64,000 nucleotides of DNA. Origin: Bacteroidales bacterium (GTDB taxonomy: Bacteria > Bacteroidota > Bacteroidia > Bacteroidales > UBA932). Where the stretch lies: assembly GCA_022647615.1 (NCBI GenBank), contig JALCKZ010000001.1, positions 794,178 to 858,177 on the forward strand. The letters are read 5' to 3'. The notes under the pieces were generated by a model, which made no database searches, was not told the DNA's origin, and saw nothing but the letters and a program-made list of their open reading frames with translations. The position numbers were made by a program, and so were the translations under genes. Position 1 is the first letter of the stretch; every line of letters starts with the position of its first letter. Below are positions 43,909 to 51,485 of the stretch, in pieces.

Positions 43909-45012
43909 TTATCCTTGTTTTTTGTATGTGACAGCTGCAAGCAGGTCAAGAGCTATGGAAAGTCCCGCAAGGGCAACATAATCAATCCACAATTCAGATA
44001 GCAGCGTCCCTTTAAGATAAACGGAGCGCATAATGTCCACAAAGTATCTTGGGGGGAATGCGTATGTTAAATATTGCGCCCATGAAGGCATTGATTCTAT
44101 AGGGGTTATAAGTCCGCTCATCAGGACAAATATCATTACAAAGAAGAACATTACAAACATAGCCTGCTGCACTGTGTTTGAATTATTTGCAACAATAACT
44201 CCAAGTCCTGACATTGCGAGCGCTGCAAGCGCCGCACCCAAAAATATAGCTCCTATTGAACCCGCCGGCGTAAGTCCATAAACGAGCCATGCAATAACCA
44301 TCGCCACCCCAAGAACAAAAAATCCCATAATCCAATATGGAACCAGCTTTGCCAAAGTAAATGTGAACTTGTTTACCGGTGTTACGTTGATTTGTTCTAT
44401 AGTGCCTATCTCCTTCTCGCTCACAATGTTAAGAGAGGGCAGGAAGCCGCATATCATGATAATCAGCATAATCATCAGCGCCGGAATCATAAAATACCTG
44501 TACGTTAAAGTGGGATTGTAGCGGTATTGTACCGATATGCTTGCTGCTGAAAACGTCAGTCCCTTCTCTTTATATAGCTCGGCGATAGATTGAGTTACGG
44601 TTTGACTCATGTATTGTGAGCCAAGAGAACCCTTGACCGCATTTACGGTGTTAGCAAAAATGCTAACTTTTTTAGGCTTTCCATTTTCCAGTCCCTTCTC
44701 AAAATCTGTCGGGATTTCTACTATTACATCTACCTTTCCTTTTTCCAGATTGTCCAGCGCGCGGGAGTAATTTTCCGCTGTATTGCTAAGAGTGAAATAA
44801 TCGGAGGCCTTTACTTTATTTATCACTCTTTCAGAGGCTTGCGAGTGGTCATTGTCTACAATAGAGATGTTAATATGATGCACATCCATTGTTGTTGTCC
44901 AAGGGAAAATCAGCATCACCGCCAATGGAAACATTAGTACCATTTTTGGCAGGAAGGCGTTGCGGAAAAACTGCCTGAATTCTTTATCCAGTAAAACAAG
45001 AAGTGTACGCAT
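43909..45012 (-). CDS. ABC-2 type permease (YbhR/YhhJ-like), second subunit
   Basis: 367 residues. One N-terminal helix, a periplasmic domain of about 130 residues (residues 45-175), and five C-terminal helices with the ABC-2 loop LPSLNIVSEKEIGTIEQINVTPV, the contact to the ATPase. It is the last gene of the export operon, 3 bases from the sister permease. Substrates of such systems in other bacteria include drugs and cationic compounds. It converges on the DUF5686 gene without an obvious terminator. Confidence 0.9.
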   Translation of the reverse strand: MRTLLVLLDKEFRQFFRNAFLPKMVLMFPLAVMLIFPWTTTMDVHHINISIVDNDHSQASERVINKVKASDYFTLSNTAENYSRALDNLEKGKVDVIVEIPTDFEKGLENGKPKKVSIFANTVNAVKGSLGSQYMSQTVTQSIAELYKEKGLTFSAASISVQYRYNPTLTYRYFMIPALMIMLIIMICGFLPSLNIVSEKEIGTIEQINVTPVNKFTFTLAKLVPYWIMGFFVLGVAMVIAWLVYGLTPAGSIGAIFLGAALAALAMSGLGVIVANNSNTVQQAMFVMFFFVMIFVLMSGLITPIESMPSWAQYLTYAFPPRYFVDIMRSVYLKGTLLSELWIDYVALAGLSIALDLLAAVTYKKQG

Positions 45013-45015
45013 AGC

Positions 45016-46089
45016 CTATTCCATTTTATCTTTAAAATTCTTAAGAGCCAGCGCTATCAAAAATAGCGTCATAACCAGCAGGACGGAAAACTCCTCAAGC
45101 ACGTATTTAAACGGCAGTCCTTCTATCATAAGTTTTCTTATTGCTGAAATATACCATCGCGCCGGCACAATGTAAGTCAAGGGCTTAAAGACGTTTGGCA
45201 TATTTTCTATCGGGAATACCATTCCGGAAAGCATGATGATTGGAAGAAGCAAAAGCATTCCGGAAATAATTAGAGCCGTTATTTGTTTTGATGTGGCCGT
45301 AGAGATTAAAAGTCCAAGTGCTAGAGCCAAGGCGAGGTAAAGCAGAGAGATCCCTATTACGCTCCCAAGGTTCCCCGACATTGGAACATTTAAAACAAAC
45401 CGCGCCAGTAACAGTATGCAAGCCAGGTTAATACAAGAGAGAACAAAATAGGGAACCATCTTGGCAAAAATGATTTTTATTGGTTTTACAGGGGACACAA
45501 GCAACACATCCATGGTTCCCGTTTCCTTCTCCCTCACTATTGAAACTGATGTCATCATTGCGCATATCAATATGAAAATCAGACCCATAATGCCTGGAAC
45601 AAAATTGTATGCGCTGTTCATTTGAGGATTGTATAACATGTGCGTCTCCGGCATTATTGAGGATAAATTTGCAGTTGTCCCCGATGCATTTGAGCTCCCG
45701 TTTGCCAATATGCTTTGCATATATCCAGCCCCTTCCATTGCCTTGTTTGGATTGGATGCGTCAATGGCAATCAGCACTGAATTATCTTTTGAGAACTCCG
45801 CAACTGCGTCGCTCTTGCCTGACCGCAGCTCTTTATCTACCTGATTTCTTGTAATATATCCCTTAAATGTAAAATACGGATTAGAAGAAATTTGCTCAAC
45901 TTGTTTTCTGATAGCCTCTGTCCTGTGAGGCGCGGAGACAGAAAAATTGATGTTATTAATCTCGATAGATATTGCAAAACCAAACAGCAGCAGCTGAACT
46001 ATCGGGAGTATTAAAATTATCAGCAGCGTCCATTTATCCCGCAAAATATGCAGTGATTCCTTTTTTACAAATGATGCAAAACCTGTCAT
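45016..46089 (-). CDS. ABC-2 type permease (YbhS/YhhJ-like), first subunit
   Basis: 357 residues from the ATG at 46089 (MTGFASFVKKESLHILRDKWTLL); a longer frame to 46137 overlaps the upstream ATPase. The GGGGGGAG purine run just before the ATG is one of the few SD-like sites in the window, and the ATG lies one base past the upstream stop, so the two genes are translationally coupled. The layout matches its sister: N-terminal helix, periplasmic domain, then five helices, with the coupling loop SIVREKETGTMDVLLVSPVKPI. Confidence 0.9.
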   Translation of the reverse strand: MTGFASFVKKESLHILRDKWTLLIILILPIVQLLLFGFAISIEINNINFSVSAPHRTEAIRKQVEQISSNPYFTFKGYITRNQVDKELRSGKSDAVAEFSKDNSVLIAIDASNPNKAMEGAGYMQSILANGSSNASGTTANLSSIMPETHMLYNPQMNSAYNFVPGIMGLIFILICAMMTSVSIVREKETGTMDVLLVSPVKPIKIIFAKMVPYFVLSCINLACILLLARFVLNVPMSGNLGSVIGISLLYLALALALGLLISTATSKQITALIISGMLLLLPIIMLSGMVFPIENMPNVFKPLTYIVPARWYISAIRKLMIEGLPFKYVLEEFSVLLVMTLFLIALALKNFKDKME

Positions 46090-46090
46090 A

Positions 46091-46855
46091 TCACTCCCCC
46101 CTTTTTGCTCCTCTTGCAAGCGAACGGAAAACTTCATCCATTGCTGAGGCGTTAAATTGTTTCTTTAATGCTGAAGGAGAATCCAGCGCTTTAATTTGTC
46201 CGTCAACCATTATGGAGACCCTGCTGCAATATTCGGCCTCATCCATGTAATGGGTTGTAACAAAGATTGTTGTCCCCTCTGATGATGCCTTGTAAATCAT
46301 CTCCCAAAATTGACGGCGGGTAACGGGGTCAACTCCTCCGGTTGGCTCATCCAGAAAAACTATTTCCGGCCTGTGAAGAGAGGCTACTGAGAAAGCAAGT
46401 TTTTGTTTCCAGCCCAGAGGAAGAGAACCAACCAGCGTGTTTATCTCAGATTTAAATTGCAGCTGGTTAAGTATTTCCACGCTTCTGCGTCTAACTTGCA
46501 TCTTTGAGAGTCCGTAAATTCCTCCAAATAATTTCATGTTCTCATAGACAGTCAAATCATCATAAAGAGAGAAGCGCTGGCTCATATAGCCAATGTGATG
46601 TTTGATTTTTTCTCCCTCCTTCATTACGTCAAATCCTGCAACCGTACCTGAGCCGGACGTTGGGTAGCTTAAACCGCATAACATCCTCATTGCCGTTGTT
46701 TTACCGGCTCCGTTAGCTCCCAGGAAACCAAAGATTTCTCCGCGCTTTACATCAAAAGTAATGCGGTCAACCGCCTTGAAATCTCCAAAGCTTTTGCACA
46801 ACTCTTTAACCGATATGATGTTTTCTTCCATTTTTCTTACATCCGTTTTTTGCAC
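46091..46855 (-). CDS. ABC transporter ATP-binding protein (matches C-terminal half of YbhF)
   Basis: 254 residues. Walker A GANGAGKTTAMRML, Walker B IVFLDEPTGGVDP, H-loop VTTHYMDEAEY. The signature is LPLGWKQKL rather than LSGGQ, the degenerate form seen in the second ATPase half of E. coli YbhF. In this organism the two halves are separate genes (this one and the one at 46875-47792), which presumably act as a heterodimer. The start may be the internal ATG at 46831. Confidence 0.9.
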   Translation of the reverse strand: MQKTDVRKMEENIISVKELCKSFGDFKAVDRITFDVKRGEIFGFLGANGAGKTTAMRMLCGLSYPTSGSGTVAGFDVMKEGEKIKHHIGYMSQRFSLYDDLTVYENMKLFGGIYGLSKMQVRRRSVEILNQLQFKSEINTLVGSLPLGWKQKLAFSVASLHRPEIVFLDEPTGGVDPVTRRQFWEMIYKASSEGTTIFVTTHYMDEAEYCSRVSIMVDGQIKALDSPSALKKQFNASAMDEVFRSLARGAKRGE

Positions 46856-46874
46856 GTTTTGCCTGCCAGCCTAA

Positions 46875-47792
46875 TTATTGCTTGCGCATCAACTTAATAA
46901 ACACATCCTCTATCCCCGCCCTGGTTTTATTAAGTTCTATATTTTTAAATCCTTGCTTTTCCAACGTTTGCTTTAAAATTTCGGGATTGAATTTTTCAGA
47001 AGCCACTATATGATGTGCAGCTCCAAATGGGTAGCACTCAATAACTTCCTTCTCCTTTCTGGTTGCAGCCAATATGCCGTACATATCTGTTCCGGAGATG
47101 GCGTACAGCGGTTCTTTAAAATTATTTACTATGCCGTCGGGAGTATTAATATCCAAAATTTTCCCGCCGTTTATAAGGGCAATCCTATTACATCTGCCCG
47201 CTTCATCCATGTAAGGAGTTGAGACCAAAATAGATAGTCCTTTCTTTTGCAGCTCCAGCAGCATGTCCCAAAATTCACTTCTGGAAACAGCGTCAACTCC
47301 AGTTGTAGGTTCATCCAAAAACAGAACGTCCGGCTTGTGTATAAGAGAGCAGCACAGTGCCAGTTTTTGTTTCATTCCTCCCGACAGATTGCCTGCTCTT
47401 CTGCTCTTAAATGGCTCTATCTGCTTGTAAATAGGGGCGATAAGGTCATAATTTTGTTCCAGGGTAACATGGAACAGAGCGGCAAAGAAATTCACGTTTT
47501 CTTCTACGGTAAGGTCCGGATAAAGAGAAAATTTTCCCGGCATGTATCCTATTTTGTTCCTTATTGAATGATAATCTTTTAGAACATCCAGCCCGTCAAC
47601 TTTTGCAGTACCGCTATCGGAATTTATTAGAGTAACCAGGATGCGGAACAGCGTAGATTTTCCCGCGCCGTCCGGTCCTATAAGTCCAAAGACTTCTCCG
47701 CGCCCGACATTAAAAGTGATGCTGCCGAGAGCTTTAAGAGTCCCGTAACTCTTTGAGATTCCGTTAATTTCTATAGCATTTTGCTGCATCAT
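46875..47792 (-). CDS. ABC transporter ATP-binding protein (matches N-terminal half of YbhF)
   Basis: 305 residues. Walker A GPDGAGKSTLFRIL, canonical signature NLSGGMKQKLALCCS, Walker B VLFLDEPTTGVDAVS, H-loop replaced by STPYMDEAGR (serine-threonine-proline instead of histidine). The C-terminal 80 residues form an extra domain. The lack of the H-loop histidine suggests one weak ATP site, paired with the degenerate signature of the partner. Its start overlaps the HlyD gene's stop by 4 bases. Confidence 0.9.
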   Translation of the reverse strand: MMQQNAIEINGISKSYGTLKALGSITFNVGRGEVFGLIGPDGAGKSTLFRILVTLINSDSGTAKVDGLDVLKDYHSIRNKIGYMPGKFSLYPDLTVEENVNFFAALFHVTLEQNYDLIAPIYKQIEPFKSRRAGNLSGGMKQKLALCCSLIHKPDVLFLDEPTTGVDAVSRSEFWDMLLELQKKGLSILVSTPYMDEAGRCNRIALINGGKILDINTPDGIVNNFKEPLYAISGTDMYGILAATRKEKEVIECYPFGAAHHIVASEKFNPEILKQTLEKQGFKNIELNKTRAGIEDVFIKLMRKQ

Positions 47793-48688
47793 AACTTAAC
47801 TTCTCCGTACATTCCAATCTTTATGCGCCCGTCATTTTTTACCGCAATTTTTACTGCGTAAACCATATCCGCGCGGCTATCTTTTGTTTGAATTGTCTTT
47901 GGAGTGAATTCGCTTTCTGAAGCTATCCAAGTTATTTGTCCCTGATAATCAAAGGTTTTATCTCCTCCAAAATCAGCAGTAACATGTACTTTTTGTCCAA
48001 GTTTTATTTTGGAAAGCTGGTCGGAAGTGAAGTATGCTCTCAGGTATATGTTATTCAAGTCCGCAATTTTAAATAGGGGACGCCCAATATTTGCAAATTC
48101 TCCTTCCTCGCTGTATTTGGCTAGCACCGTGCCTGTTACAGGAGCTTTTATATGAGATTTTTCTAGCTTGTCATTGATTTGGGAAATTTGCAAATCCACG
48201 GCTGAGGAGTTATCATTTATAGAGGCGGTGCTGTTATTAAGAGAAGATAGCTGTGCTGCCAATTGTCCGTTTAATACTTTCAATGAGGAGTTTACATCAT
48301 CCAGCTGTTTGGTTGTAGCCGCGCCGTCTTTAAGAAGATTCTGTACACGTCTCTTCTCAATTTCCTGTTTTGCAATTTGTTCCCTGATGGATGAAACCTG
48401 TTTCTGAATGTCGGGACGGCCGGACTTAAGGGCTGCACCGCTTTTTTGCAGCTGCAGTTTCTGCAAGTACAATTGTGTTGTATCTATGACCCCTGCAACT
48501 TCGCCCGCACTAAGCGTATTCCCTTCTTCTGCATTGAGATACAGAATTTTACCGGCAGTTTCAGAAGAGACTGTAATTTCAGTTGCTTCAAATGTTCCCG
48601 TTGCATCCCAGTTCTCTTTTTTGCTGCATGACATTATCACCGTCCCTGCGGCGGCAATAAGAAGCGGGTATCTAACAATTCTTTTCAT
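47789..48688 (-). CDS. HlyD/MFP family periplasmic adaptor (YbhG-like)
   Basis: 299 residues. The N-terminus LIAAAGTVIMSCSKKEN has a lipobox cysteine, so the adaptor is probably lipid-anchored. It has a lipoyl-like half (TVSSETAGKILYLNAEEGNTLSAGEVAGVID), a coiled-coil hairpin (about 75-165), and the second half-lipoyl (SHIKAPVTGTVLAKYSEEGEF) followed by beta-barrel. It links the ABC permeases to the TolC-like channel. It overlaps the next gene by 4 bases. Confidence 0.9.
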   Translation of the reverse strand: MKRIVRYPLLIAAAGTVIMSCSKKENWDATGTFEATEITVSSETAGKILYLNAEEGNTLSAGEVAGVIDTTQLYLQKLQLQKSGAALKSGRPDIQKQVSSIREQIAKQEIEKRRVQNLLKDGAATTKQLDDVNSSLKVLNGQLAAQLSSLNNSTASINDNSSAVDLQISQINDKLEKSHIKAPVTGTVLAKYSEEGEFANIGRPLFKIADLNNIYLRAYFTSDQLSKIKLGQKVHVTADFGGDKTFDYQGQITWIASESEFTPKTIQTKDSRADMVYAVKIAVKNDGRIKIGMYGEVKL

Positions 48689-48781
48689 ATCTTTTTCTAT
48701 TATTATTCTTTATAATGTCTCTTGTTAATCATCCTGTTACTTGTTAATCATGATGTTTCTTGTCTGAATATTTGTTGGCAA

Positions 48782-50188
48782 CTATCTGTTTACAAGATGT
48801 TTCAATTGATAAATTGCCTTCACAAGCTCTATTTCTCTTGCAGAGCGGGCGGTGACGGCATCAGATTCATCAGTTATTTTTCCAAGCAAATCATTAGTGT
48901 CTATGATGCCGTTTCTTAGTTTGGATTCTGCCGCTTTTCTCACTGACGTTCTTAGGCTTACAATTTTATCATCATTGTACAGCGCCTTTTTGATGCGCGT
49001 AATTTCCCCGTTTTCCTGGGTTGTCTGCAGCTTTGTATTAAACAGAAATACATCATTTTGCACATTTACTTGTTGCTGCGCCGTCCGTATTTTATTTAAA
49101 TCATTTTTGCGCGTATAATATGCGCCAAAATTCCACACCATTTTTACTCCGGCAATTGCATTCCATCCTGGGTTTTTGTTCATCATGCTTTGGAAATAAT
49201 CAAAGCCCGGATAACCATAAAATCCTTGTGCGAAAAGTCCGAACTTGGGTCTAGTTGAGGATTTTATAAGTTCTTCTTTTGCAGCAAGGCTATTTGATTT
49301 TGCTTCAAACATTTTCTGCTCCGGCCTCTGCGGGACAAGATTTATGAGCGTGTTAATATTTGTGCTGTCTCCATTATTGGTTACGTCAGGCATGAGAAGA
49401 TGTCTCCCCTTCACATCTTCTCCAATGAACACTCCAAGCATTAATTCATAACTGTCGCGAGCTGACTCTAGCTGTGTAATTTGTTGATTTACAGTAAGTA
49501 ATTGAGCTTCTACCGCATCTGCATCAGATTGTGTTGCAACACCGTTTTTTAACAGAGAGTGCACCTTATCCAAATTGCTTTGAAGCAACTTGGCTGTTAA
49601 ATTGGTCTGGGAAATTCTTTTGTCAAGCAACAGAATTCCAAAATATAAATCATCTACTCTTCCCTCTATGCCATATAAATCTGCATCTGCAGAATTCTGC
49701 TGCTCAATGGATTCCGCCTGAGCCAATTTTTTATCTGCGGAAGATTTTCCTCCATCCCAGATGGTCTGATTAACTTCAAGGGTAACCTTATACTGTTTTT
49801 TATCCATTCCGCTCATGCTCATTCCGCTTTGGGCCAGCATTTTTCCTAATGCAGAAGGGAAGGAAGGGACTTCATTTTGCCATGTGGCTTGTCCCGACAG
49901 TGTTATCTGCGGCAGATAAGATTTTCCGGCATTGGATATTGTGTATTGCTCGCTTTGCCTGATTAAATCATATTGCTTTATTTCAGGATAATTTTTTCTG
50001 GCAAGTGCGCGGCATTCATCCAAGCTAAGCTCTTGAGATGCGGTAGTTTGAGCCTTTAGAGATGCAGTACACAGCAGAAGCAAAGCAAACAATGCTGTTC
50101 TGCCACAAATCAATGAGACGGTCCTGCCGCAGAATAAAGAGGCGGTTCTGCTGCAAATCCTTAAAGTATTTCTGTTTTTTTTAATCAT
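48782..50188 (-). CDS. TolC family outer-membrane efflux protein
   Basis: 468 residues. The mature part has two outer-membrane-efflux repeats (LSLDECRALARKNYPEIKQY and GVATQSDADAVEAQLLTVNQQ), each with long helical hairpins. The signal region is unusual: residues 10-35 hold three near-copies of a CxRTxSLxC-type octapeptide, coded by imperfect 24-27-base repeats, ahead of the hydrophobic core (LFALLLLCTASLKAQ). The extended signal peptide has about 47 residues. It completes the envelope-spanning exporter with the HlyD and ABC genes. Confidence 0.9.
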   Translation of the reverse strand: MIKKNRNTLRICSRTASLFCGRTVSLICGRTALFALLLLCTASLKAQTTASQELSLDECRALARKNYPEIKQYDLIRQSEQYTISNAGKSYLPQITLSGQATWQNEVPSFPSALGKMLAQSGMSMSGMDKKQYKVTLEVNQTIWDGGKSSADKKLAQAESIEQQNSADADLYGIEGRVDDLYFGILLLDKRISQTNLTAKLLQSNLDKVHSLLKNGVATQSDADAVEAQLLTVNQQITQLESARDSYELMLGVFIGEDVKGRHLLMPDVTNNGDSTNINTLINLVPQRPEQKMFEAKSNSLAAKEELIKSSTRPKFGLFAQGFYGYPGFDYFQSMMNKNPGWNAIAGVKMVWNFGAYYTRKNDLNKIRTAQQQVNVQNDVFLFNTKLQTTQENGEITRIKKALYNDDKIVSLRTSVRKAAESKLRNGIIDTNDLLGKITDESDAVTARSAREIELVKAIYQLKHLVNR

Positions 50189-50199
50189 AACACTTAATT

Positions 50200-50365
50200 G
50201 TTAAAGCGTTTTCTGTTAAGGTGTTTTCTATTAAGGTGTTTTCTATTAAGGTGTTTAATGCATTATAGCTCCCTTTTTATTTAAGGTGTTTAATGCATTA
50301 TAGCTTCCTTTTTATTTAAGGTGTTTAGTGCATTTATGGCACCTATTTTATTTAAGGCGTTTCAT
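50200..50365. repeat. Nested 15-bp and 35-bp tandem repeats between tetR and tolC
   Basis: Three 15-base units (50200-50244; GTTAAGGTGTTTTCT type) lead into three 35-36-base units (50246-50280, 50281-50315, 50316-50351), and a partial copy ends in the 3' end of tetR. Every unit starts with TTAAGGTGTTT or a one-base variant. The gap holds no gene. The repeats lie upstream of tolC on its strand and might control it or just be slippage products. Confidence 0.9.
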
Positions 50366-50977
50366 AATTGTTTCAATGTTTTCCGCCTTGCGTGCTGCCG
50401 CAAAATGTTTGATGCTCGTAAATTCTTTCCCCAGAACCATTTGTATAACCGGATATGCAATGAATGGGAAAACATTAAGGGAAACAATATCAAGCATCAG
50501 GTGGCGGGCATCCATGTGGGGTAATTTTTTCCTTGCATTTTCTTTGTCAAGTTCAGCCTGCACGTTCTTTAAGATATTTTTAACCATTGAGCGTATCTCC
50601 TTGTTCAACCCAACTAGTTTATAATGCTCTGGTTTGGAGGCTATTTCATTAACAAAGAAACGCGGGAGGTCAGGATTTTTTAAGATGAACTCAAATTGAG
50701 CTGTTATTCCATCCTCCAGTTTTTTCTCAAAAGGAAGATTTGAACTGCTGAAGGCAACTAAAAACAAATTCCCGATAGTCTTTATTTTTCCGCCTACAAT
50801 TTTCTCAAAAAGGTTTTCTTTTGTCTTAAAATAATAGTGCAGCATCGCATGCGTAACCCCTGCTGCTTTAGCTATTGACGTGGTTCTTGCTCCGTCAAAT
50901 CCTTTTGTAAGGAATTCTTGTTCAGCTGCTTGTAGAATATCATCTTCCTTGTTCAACCTGTTTTTATTGCTCTTCAT
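50348..50977 (-). CDS. TetR/AcrR family transcriptional regulator (CecR-like position)
   Basis: 209 residues. The N-terminal helix-turn-helix is intact (DDILQAAEQEFLTKGFDGARTTSIAKAAGVTHAMLHYYFKTKENLFEKIV, about residues 12-62 in sequence). The C-terminal helices form the ligand-binding and dimer domain, unrecognised in specificity. It is the first gene of the export operon. E. coli has the comparable arrangement CecR-YbhGFSR. A tandem palindrome lies between its promoter and its ATG, pointing to autorepression. Confidence 0.92.
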   Translation of the reverse strand: MKSNKNRLNKEDDILQAAEQEFLTKGFDGARTTSIAKAAGVTHAMLHYYFKTKENLFEKIVGGKIKTIGNLFLVAFSSSNLPFEKKLEDGITAQFEFILKNPDLPRFFVNEIASKPEHYKLVGLNKEIRSMVKNILKNVQAELDKENARKKLPHMDARHLMLDIVSLNVFPFIAYPVIQMVLGKEFTSIKHFAAARKAENIETIMKRLK

Positions 50978-51001
50978 TTCAGTTGTGTTTTTATATTTTA
51001 T

Positions 51002-51030
51002 TTAACAAAATTGTTTAACAAAATTGTTAA
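51002..51030. promoter_or_regulatory. Tandem palindrome, probable TetR operator
   Basis: TTAACAAAATTGTT occurs twice in a row (51002-51015 and 51015-51028). The second copy with its last bases forms a perfect 16-bp palindrome, TTAACAA-AA-TTGTTAA (51015-51030). It lies between the tetR -7 box and the tetR ATG, so a bound repressor would block transcription of the export operon. Confidence 0.6.
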
Positions 51031-51038
51031 TAACGCTG

Positions 51039-51046
51039 CAAATGTA
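51039..51046 (-). promoter_or_regulatory. -7 box of the tetR export operon
   Basis: Minus-strand TACATTTG, an exact match. Transcription would start near 51032 and run straight into the tandem palindrome. Confidence 0.5.
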
Positions 51047-51075
51047 CTCAGTTTTTCCAATTCTCCAAAAAATAT

Positions 51076-51083
51076 TACCTTTG
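51076..51083 (+). promoter_or_regulatory. -7 box of the tRNA-Leu gene
   Basis: Plus-strand TACCTTTG, exact, 32 bases before the tRNA. Confidence 0.55.
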
Positions 51084-51115
51084 CAGCCGTCAAAACCAAA
51101 AGTTTTACTGGAATT

Positions 51116-51201
51116 GCTCAGGTGGTGGAATTGGTAGACACGCAGGACTTAAAATCCTGTGGCCAGAAATGGCTGTACGGGTTCGATTCCCGTCCCGAGC
51201 A
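51116..51201 (+). tRNA. tRNA-Leu (UAA anticodon)
   Basis: An 86-base class II tRNA with a long variable arm (TGGCCAGAAATGGCTGTA). The anticodon stem CAGGA/TCCTG closes the loop CTTAAAA (anticodon TAA), and the T arm CGGG-TTCGATT-CCCG is regular. The acceptor stem GCTCAGG/CCCGAGC has one A-C mismatch at the fifth pair. CCA is not encoded. Confidence 0.95.
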
Positions 51202-51210
51202 CGAGGCAGA

Positions 51211-51243
51211 AAGGCCGGCTAAGTTTTTAGCCGGCCTTTTTTT
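51211..51243 (+). terminator. Terminator of tRNA-Leu
   Basis: AGGCCGGCTAA pairs perfectly with TTAGCCGGCCT, followed by T7. Confidence 0.93.
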
Positions 51244-51283
51244 GCCTTGCCGGGGAAAGTCCATCGCCTTTAAAAAAGTTAAT

Positions 51284-51359
51284 TATCACATTATCAATAT
51301 GATATAATGGTCCGTTGGGCTTTTTTGCGCCTAACGGACCAATGTAACTATCACATTAT
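51284..51359. repeat. 13-bp inverted repeat flanked by 11-bp direct repeats
   Basis: TATCACATTAT occurs at 51284-51294 and 51349-51359. Between them, TGGTCCGTTGGGC (51308-51320) pairs with GCCTAACGGACCA (51329-51341) at 12 of 13 positions over an 8-base T-rich loop. No T-run follows, so a terminator is not obvious. It could be a tiny REP-like insertion. Confidence 0.6.
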
Positions 51360-51401
51360 GAAAGAATTGACTTTTTTATAGGCTATAAAACCGAAAATCC
51401 T

Positions 51402-51409
51402 TATTTTTG
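51402..51409 (+). promoter_or_regulatory. -7 box of dsbD
   Basis: TATTTTTG matches TAnnTTTG, 76 bases before the chosen ATG at 51486. Confidence 0.4.
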
Positions 51410-51485
51410 TGTTAGTGATCCTTCAGTTTAGAGTGTCCCATATCTAAAAAAGAGAATTTTATTGGTGATAAAAGGAATTAGTTTT

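Noticed and set aside
50200-50365. Possible CRISPR array or attachment site
   Set aside because: The copies are direct and without unique spacers; no integrase is nearby.
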